Below the pieces are notes generated by a model. It worked only from the letters and a program-made list of their open reading frames with translations. It had not been told where the DNA came from and did no database searches. DNA of 64,000 nucleotides from Mycobacterium colombiense (GTDB lineage Bacteria > Actinomycetota > Actinomycetes > Mycobacteriales > Mycobacteriaceae), in the NCBI RefSeq assembly GCF_003284975.1, contig NZ_QMEU01000020.1, positions 1 to 64,000 on the forward strand. The letters are read 5' to 3'. Both the position numbers and the translations under genes were made by a program. Shown here one piece after another: positions 59,017 to 64,000 of this stretch. Every line of letters begins with the position of its first letter. Within the stretch, counting starts at the first letter, position 1.

Positions 59017-59819
59017 CACTCGTCTCGTATTTCGGTGGTCGGACGCTCCCCGGTCCAGGAAATTTGGAGCACGCCAAGCGGCTCTGACTGGTCGAATGCT
59101 ACCGCCCGCGACCGATACAGTTCGAGCAGCGCCAGGAAGCGCCCGACCACCTCCATCGACGCCTCGCAGTCGGCGACCAGCTCGGAGAACGTCGCCCACG
59201 CGCCGCTGCCCCGGGCCTGAAGGATGTCCAGCAGCTTTTTAGCCTGCTCGGGAACCGACACCTGCACCTGGTGCAGGTGCGCGACGGACACCGTCGGCAC
59301 GGGCCGCGGGCTGAACGCGATCGCGGCGATCTGGGCGAAGCGTTCGGCGTCGACGCCGATCATCACCTCGGGCAGCAGTTCGGTGAACCGGTCCTCCAGC
59401 GACACCGAGCGCGGGTAACTGCGCAGCGCCGTGGCTTCGAGTTCGGCGAACATCTCGGCGACGTGCTTGAACGCCCGGTACTGCAGCAGCCGGGCGAACA
59501 GCAGGTCGCGCACCTCCAGCAGCGCCAGGTCTTCGTCGTCGTCGACCTGCCCGGCCGGCAGCAGCCGGGCCGCCTTCAGATCCAGCAGGGTCGCGGCGAC
59601 CACCAGGAACGCGGTGGTCTCCTCCAGCTCGAGCTGCGGACCGATTTCGCGGGTGTAGGCGATGAAGTCGTCGGTGACCCGGTGCAGCGCCACCTCGGTC
59701 ACGTCGAGGCGATGGGCGAAGATCAGCTGCAGCAGCAGGTCGAACGGGCCCTCGAAATTGGTCAGGCGGACCTGAAAGCCGTTCTGCTGTGGCGCCTCAC
59801 CGGTTGCGGTCGCGTTCAC
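59016..59819 (-). CDS. scpA: Segregation and condensation protein A (kleisin)
   Basis: This is the 267-aa kleisin subunit of the SMC complex. N-terminal motif FQVRLTNFEGPFDLLLQLI is diagnostic; LAIL-type helices follow (TTAFLVVAATLLDLKAARLL) and the C-terminal winged helix includes EVVGRFLALLELYRSRAVAF. The GTG at 59819 overlaps the stop of the parA-like gene. The order parA-scpA-scpB-rluB-cmk-der is the conserved mycobacterial chromosome-maintenance operon. Very high confidence. Confidence 0.97.
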   Translation of the reverse strand: MNATATGEAPQQNGFQVRLTNFEGPFDLLLQLIFAHRLDVTEVALHRVTDDFIAYTREIGPQLELEETTAFLVVAATLLDLKAARLLPAGQVDDDEDLALLEVRDLLFARLLQYRAFKHVAEMFAELEATALRSYPRSVSLEDRFTELLPEVMIGVDAERFAQIAAIAFSPRPVPTVSVAHLHQVQVSVPEQAKKLLDILQARGSGAWATFSELVADCEASMEVVGRFLALLELYRSRAVAFDQSEPLGVLQISWTGERPTTEIRDE

Positions 59820-60680
59820 GCGCCGAATCGGTCGATGAACTCGCGGGCCAGCGCGCGATAGGCGATGGCGCCGGTGGAGCGCGGGGCCCACGTGGTGATG
59901 GGTTCGCCGGCGACGCTGGTCTCCGGGAATCGCACGGTCCGGGTGATGACGGTGTCGAACACCAGGTCACCGAATCGCTCCACGACGCGGGCCATCACCT
60001 CGCGGGAGTTGACCGTCCGCGGGTCGTACCGGGTGAGCAGGATTCCGCTGATCTCGAGCTTCGGGTTGAGCCGGTCGCGCACCTTGTCGACGGTGTCGGT
60101 CAGCAGCGCCAGGCCGCGCAGCGAGAAGTACTCGCACTCGGTGGGGATCACCACGCCGTCCGCGCAGGCCAGGCCGTTGACCGTGAGCAGGCCCAGCGAC
60201 GGCTGGCAGTCGATCAGCACGTAGTCGTAGCGGTCGAGCACCGGATGCAGTGCGCGACCCAGGGTCTGCTCGCGGCCCACCTCGTTGACCAGCTGGATCT
60301 CGGCGGCCGACAGGTCGATGTTGCTGGGCACCAGGTCCATGTGCTTGACGCGGGTCTGCAGCAGCACGTCGTCGATGGACACCCGCGGCTCGACCAGGAC
60401 GTTGTGGATGGTCTTGTCCAGCTCGTAGTGCGGGACGCCCAGGCCCGCGGACAGCGCTCCCTGCGGATCCATGTCCACCAGCAGCACCCGGCGGCCGTAT
60501 TCGGCCAGCGCGGCGCCCAGATTGATGGTGGACGTGGTCTTCCCGACGCCGCCCTTCTGGTTGCACATGGCGACGACTTTGGCCGGGCCGTGCGAGGTGC
60601 GCGGCTGTGGCTCCGGGATCGCCCGCGGCGGCCGCCCGGTCAGGCCGAGCTCGACGCCGTTGTCCGGCTGCTCGGTCATG
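59816..60680 (-). CDS. ParA/Soj-family ATPase
   Basis: This 287-aa deviant-Walker ATPase is of the M. tuberculosis Rv1708 type. Motifs are KGGVGKTTSTINLGAALA (Walker A with signature Lys), LLVDMDPQGALSAGLG (A') and YVLIDCQPSLGLLTVNGL (Walker B). It is distinct from the origin-region ParA and acts with the SMC-ScpAB genes in chromosome organization (inference from operon). ATG 60680 is given. An in-frame upstream start at 60757 would add VRLFDDVHLPNTPA before it; no purine-rich ribosome-binding site favours either. High confidence for the family. Confidence 0.92.
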
Positions 60681-60882
60681 GCGGGGGTGTTCGGGAGGTG
60701 AACATCGTCGAAAAGTCTAACGGGTCCGGGGCGCGAAACCCGGCGACCCGCAGGCAATTAACCAGCCAATATGGGCAAAAATCGGTGGTAGAACGCACAT
60801 CCCGACAGCCTATTCACTTCAGTCACATGAGCACCAATTCCTGAGGGTCTAAGGCGGGCCCGGCCGGCTCAACCACCGGCCT

Positions 60883-61647
60883 ATGGTGGCGGCTATGAAC
60901 CTGAAGCGACGGATACCTCTGCTGCGGTGGTCGGTCTGGCGCATGGCCGCCGGGAATCGCAACATCACCACCACGGGCCAGATCGGCGACGGGCGCGAGG
61001 CGGCCGCCGTGGAGTACGTGCTGCGCAACGCCCGGGCCGGCGACATCGACGACGTACTGGCCACCATCGACAAGTTCGCCTACGACAAGTCACTGCTGAT
61101 CAACGTCGGCGACGAGAAAGGGCAGCTGCTCGACGCCGCGGTGCGTCGCGCCGATCCGGGGCTTGCGCTCGAACTGGGCACCTACGTCGGCTACGGCGCC
61201 CTACGCATCGCCCGGGCCGCCCCGAAGGCCAAGGTGTTCTCCGTCGAGCTCGCCGAGGCGAACGCGGCCAACGCCCGCCAGATCTGGGCGCACGCCGGGG
61301 TTGCCGACCGGGTGACGTGTGTGGTCGGCACCATCGGCGACGGTGGGCGCACCCTCGACGCGCTGGCCAACGAGCATGCATTTACTTCCAGCACATTGGA
61401 TTTCGTGTTTCTGGACCACGACAAGGATGCCTACCTGGACGACCTGAAGAGCATCCTGGACCGGGGCTGGTTGCATCCGGGGTCGATCGTGGTCGCCGAC
61501 AACGTCCGGGTGCCGGGCGCACCGAAGTACCGGGAGTACATGCGCCAACAACAGGGCAAGCGATTCAACACCGTCGAGCACAAGGCGCACCTGGAATACC
61601 AGACCCTGCTGTCCGACCTGGTGCTCGAGTCAGAGTATCTCGGCTGA
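60883..61647 (+). CDS. Class I SAM-dependent O-methyltransferase
   Basis: This protein of about 254 aa is of the catechol-O-methyltransferase type (as in M. tuberculosis Rv1703c). It has the SAM motif LALELGTYVGYGALRIA, the acidic VFSVELAEANAANARQIW, a metal-binding Asp in VFLDHDKDAYLDDL and VVADNVRVPGAPKY. It is the only rightward gene in the right-hand housekeeping block. ATG 60883 and ATG 60895 are both possible; the second has GGTGGCGG upstream. Substrate unknown. High confidence for family. Confidence 0.9.
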   Translation: MVAAMNLKRRIPLLRWSVWRMAAGNRNITTTGQIGDGREAAAVEYVLRNARAGDIDDVLATIDKFAYDKSLLINVGDEKGQLLDAAVRRADPGLALELGTYVGYGALRIARAAPKAKVFSVELAEANAANARQIWAHAGVADRVTCVVGTIGDGGRTLDALANEHAFTSSTLDFVFLDHDKDAYLDDLKSILDRGWLHPGSIVVADNVRVPGAPKYREYMRQQQGKRFNTVEHKAHLEYQTLLSDLVLESEYLG

Positions 61648-61666
61648 ACGGCCCGGTGCGACAACG

Positions 61667-62608
61667 CTATTGGGCCCGGGGATGGGCTTCGGCCCACACC
61701 TCGCGCAGCGCGTGCACGGTGACCATGGTGTAGATCTGCGTCGTCGTCACCGACGCATGGCCCAGTAGCTCCTGCACGACGCGCACGTCGGCGCCGCCCT
61801 CCAGCAGGTGGGTGGCGAAGGAGTGCCGCAGCATGTGCGGCGACACCCCGGAGGTGATGCCGGCGCGCTCGGCCGCGTCCTGCAGCACCTGCCACGCGCT
61901 CTGCCGCGACAACCGGCCGCCGCGCACGTTGAGGAAGATGCCCGGCGTTCCGCGCCCGCGACGCGCCAGCTCCGAACGACCCCGCACCAGATAGGCGTCC
62001 AGCGCCGCCACGGCCGGACGCCCGATCGGCACCAGCCGCTGCTTGCCGCCCTTGCCGCGCAACAACACCGAGCGGGCATGGGTGTCGACGTCGTCGACGT
62101 CGAGGCCGACGGCCTCGGAGATCCGCGCGCCGGTGGAGTACAGCAGTTCCAGCAGCGCCCGGTTACGCAGAGTCAGCGGCCCGTCGGCCGGGCTCTCGCC
62201 CCCCGCGGCCTCCAGCAGCGCCAGAACCTGGTCAATGGTCAGGCTTTTGGGCAACCGGCGGCCCGGGGTGGGCGGGCGGACCGCGCGCGCCACGTCGAGT
62301 TCGGCCAGCCCTTCGGCCGCGGCGAACCGGTGCAGCCCGCGCACCGCGATCAGCGCTCGCGCCGCCGACACCGCGGACAGCGCGGCGGCCCCGGTGTCGG
62401 GATCGCCGCGGCGCAATGCCACCAGGAATTCGCTCACGTCGTTCTCGCCCACCTTGGCCAGGTCGTGAATTCCCCTGTCCGACAGGTGTTTTGTGTAGCG
62501 GCGCAGGTCGCGGCTGTACGAGCTCAGGGTGTTGGCGGCGACGCCGCGCTCGATCGTGAGGTGGTCAAGGTAGCCCTGCAACTGGGTGTCCAGCGCCACC
62601 GTGGTCAT
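61667..62608 (-). CDS. xerD: Tyrosine recombinase XerD
   Basis: This is the 313-aa site-specific recombinase that resolves chromosome dimers at dif with XerC. It has an N-terminal SAM-like domain ([20 protein letters not shown]) and a catalytic domain with Arg in [12 protein letters not shown], Lys in [11 protein letters not shown], the [17 protein letters not shown] box, [11 protein letters not shown] with nucleophile Tyr. The ATG at 62608 overlaps the NUDIX stop (ATGA), so it is the housekeeping XerD and not a mobile integrase. Very high confidence. Confidence 0.97.
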   Translation of the reverse strand: MTTVALDTQLQGYLDHLTIERGVAANTLSSYSRDLRRYTKHLSDRGIHDLAKVGENDVSEFLVALRRGDPDTGAAALSAVSAARALIAVRGLHRFAAAEGLAELDVARAVRPPTPGRRLPKSLTIDQVLALLEAAGGESPADGPLTLRNRALLELLYSTGARISEAVGLDVDDVDTHARSVLLRGKGGKQRLVPIGRPAVAALDAYLVRGRSELARRGRGTPGIFLNVRGGRLSRQSAWQVLQDAAERAGITSGVSPHMLRHSFATHLLEGGADVRVVQELLGHASVTTTQIYTMVTVHALREVWAEAHPRAQ

Positions 62609-63228
62609 TGCGCGGCCTTGCGCGCGGCGAACGCCGTCGGCCTGTCGATCCACTCACTGTCCACCGGACGCGGCTGCGCAAATCCCTCGGTGACCGCGTG
62701 CGCTGCCAGAATCCCGGCAATGGCAATGGAATTCACCACCTCGCCGCTGAACACCAGCCGGGCCGCCTCGGCAATGGGAAACCAGCGCAGCGTCATGTCG
62801 GCTTCCTCGTGATGCGCCTCGGGCCGGTCCACCTCGCTCAGCCCGGTGGCCAGATAGATCCGCACCGATTCGTCGCTGAACCCGGGGGCGGAGTTCAGAT
62901 CGGCCAGCACCTGCCAAGTGGCCGCCCGCAGGCCGGCCTCCTCCTGCAGTTCCCGGGCGGCCGTGTGCTGCGGCTCCTCCCCCGCGACGTCCAGCAGCCC
63001 GGCGGGCAACTCCCACAGCCGGCGCCCGAAGGCATGCCGGTATTGGTAGACCATCGCGACGTGGTTCTCGGCGTTCAGCGCCGCGATGGCGACCGCCCCG
63101 TAGTGCTCGACGACTTCACGCACCGCGATGGTGTCACCGGGCATCCGAACCCGGTCGCTGCGCAACGCGAAAATCTTTCCGGTGTACAGCGTTTCGGATG
63201 ACGCCGTGGAGAATTCGTGTTCAGCCAC
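62605..63228 (-). CDS. NUDIX hydrolase, ADP-ribose pyrophosphatase type
   Basis: This 207-aa enzyme hydrolyses ADP-ribose or related nucleoside diphosphates (M. tuberculosis Rv1700 type). The Nudix box reads from [20 protein letters not shown] into EAGLRA, with the REL-x-EE core intact. LWELPAG precedes it. The GTG at 63228 overlaps the end of pyrG by eight bases, and its own stop overlaps xerD. High confidence. Confidence 0.93.
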   Translation of the reverse strand: MAEHEFSTASSETLYTGKIFALRSDRVRMPGDTIAVREVVEHYGAVAIAALNAENHVAMVYQYRHAFGRRLWELPAGLLDVAGEEPQHTAARELQEEAGLRAATWQVLADLNSAPGFSDESVRIYLATGLSEVDRPEAHHEEADMTLRWFPIAEAARLVFSGEVVNSIAIAGILAAHAVTEGFAQPRPVDSEWIDRPTAFAARKAAQ

Positions 63229-64000
63229 GGGTCGCGGGCTCAGGTATCGGCCGCGCAGCGCTGTCCCGGTGCTGGATGCCGTTCGATGACTGCTCCGGGA
63301 TCTCCACCGGCAGCAGCTCGCCCGACTTGTAGTCTATGGCCGCGCCGACGAAGGCGACGAACAGCGGGTGCGGCCGGGTGGGCCGGCTCTTCAACTCCGG
63401 GTGCGCCTGGGTGCCGACGATGAACGGGTGCACGTCCGGCGGGTATTCGACGAACTCCACCAGATGGCCGTCCGGAGAGGTGCCGGAGAACTTCAGGCCG
63501 CTCTCGGCGATCTTGTCGCGATAGGCGTTGTTAACCTCGTAGCGGTGCCGGTGCCGCTCGGACACCTCCGTGGCGCCATAGGCCTGGGCCACAATCGATT
63601 CCGGCTCCAGCACCGCCGGGTAGGCACCCAGGCGCATGGTGCCGCCCAGGTCGGCCTCGCCGGCGACGATGTCGACCTGGTCGGCCATCGTCGAGATGAC
63701 GGGATCGGGCGTCTCGGGGTCGAATTCGGCCGAGTTCGCCTCGGCCAGACCGGCCGAGCGGGCCGCCTCGATCACGATGCATTGCAGGCCCAGGCACAGC
63801 CCCAGCACCGGCAGCCCGCGCGACCGTGCGTACCGAATCGCGCCGATCTTGCCCTCGATGCCCCGAATGCCGAAGCCGCCGGGGATCAGCACGCCGTGCA
63901 CGTCGGCCAGCGCCGACGCGGCGTCGGCCGCGTTCTCGCAGTCGTCGGAGGGCACCCACACCATCTCCACCTTGGCGTGATGGGAGAACCCGCCGGCGCG
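63221..64000 (-). CDS. pyrG: CTP synthase, C-terminal part (5' end beyond window)
   Basis: The last 259 residues of CTP synthase are visible. The glutamine amidotransferase domain has the oxyanion and nucleophile segment [16 protein letters not shown] (catalytic Cys), [17 protein letters not shown] before it and the C-terminal catalytic His-x-Glu in [13 protein letters not shown] form ([19 protein letters not shown]). CTP synthase converts UTP to CTP with glutamine nitrogen. The frame runs off the right edge at 64000. The C-terminal tail after [11 protein letters not shown] is short and variable. Very high confidence. Confidence 0.97.
   Translation of the reverse strand, partial: RAGGFSHHAKVEMVWVPSDDCENAADAASALADVHGVLIPGGFGIRGIEGKIGAIRYARSRGLPVLGLCLGLQCIVIEAARSAGLAEANSAEFDPETPDPVISTMADQVDIVAGEADLGGTMRLGAYPAVLEPESIVAQAYGATEVSERHRHRYEVNNAYRDKIAESGLKFSGTSPDGHLVEFVEYPPDVHPFIVGTQAHPELKSRPTRPHPLFVAFVGAAIDYKSGELLPVEIPEQSSNGIQHRDSAARPIPEPATRG

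Noticed and set aside
61667..62608. Tyrosine recombinase as a sign of a mobile element
   Set aside because: Its position between the NUDIX and methyltransferase genes and its overlap with the NUDIX gene match the housekeeping XerD locus; no att sites are seen.

Overview
The window is high-GC actinobacterial DNA and almost certainly comes from a slow-growing non-tuberculous Mycobacterium, with M. avium-complex relatives the best guess. Two things point there. The right end carries der-cmk-rluB-scpB-scpA-parA and then xerD-NUDIX-pyrG in the order known from M. tuberculosis Rv1713 down to Rv1699, including the tRNA-Pro beside der. The left end carries a giant lipopeptide synthetase with its MbtH partner and a Gap-family membrane protein, the kind of set used for glycopeptidolipid or lipopentapeptide surface lipids.

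Layout. 1-21966 (minus): one uninterrupted NRPS reading frame of at least 7,322 codons that leaves the window on the left. It holds six modules: C-A-PCP-E, C-A(N-methyltransferase)-PCP, C-A-PCP, C-A-PCP, C-A-PCP-E and C-A(cut by the edge). mbtH lies just upstream. After a 1.2 kb gene-free divergent spacer come gap and a transglutaminase-like gene on the plus strand. 25-29 kb: an acidic Asp/Ser repeat protein, gabD2, a DUF4383 membrane protein and small proteins. 29-34 kb: a wax-ester-synthase homologue that has lost its catalytic histidines, three DUF5994 paralogues and small stress-type genes. 34-48 kb: cspA, a STAS antagonist, an alpha/beta hydrolase, fatty-acid desaturases, SPFH and CsbD proteins, a fatty-acyl-AMP-ligase-like FadD and five ANTAR proteins. 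48-55 kb: a second desaturase, an RsbP-like PAS-PP2C phosphatase overlapping an RsbQ-like hydrolase, a frameshifted glycosyltransferase and a wrecked third desaturase. 55-64 kb: the conserved housekeeping block.

How it may work together (inference). The NRPS starts with a condensation domain able to acylate the first residue. The first four modules match the published order of the M. avium subsp. paratuberculosis lipopentapeptide (acyl-D-Phe, N-methyl residue, aliphatic residue, Phe). Module 5 then has an epimerase and a sixth module follows, so the product should be longer and of different stereochemistry. Gap would help export, MbtH would support adenylation, and the FadD at 43.6 kb is a candidate acyl supplier. 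The 25-54 kb interval looks like a stress and membrane-remodelling island, with partner-switching phosphatase parts, RNA-binding ANTAR regulators, desaturases, cold-shock and SPFH genes.

Limits: everything was read by eye. Domain borders are approximate, specificity codes were aligned by hand, and no database search was run.
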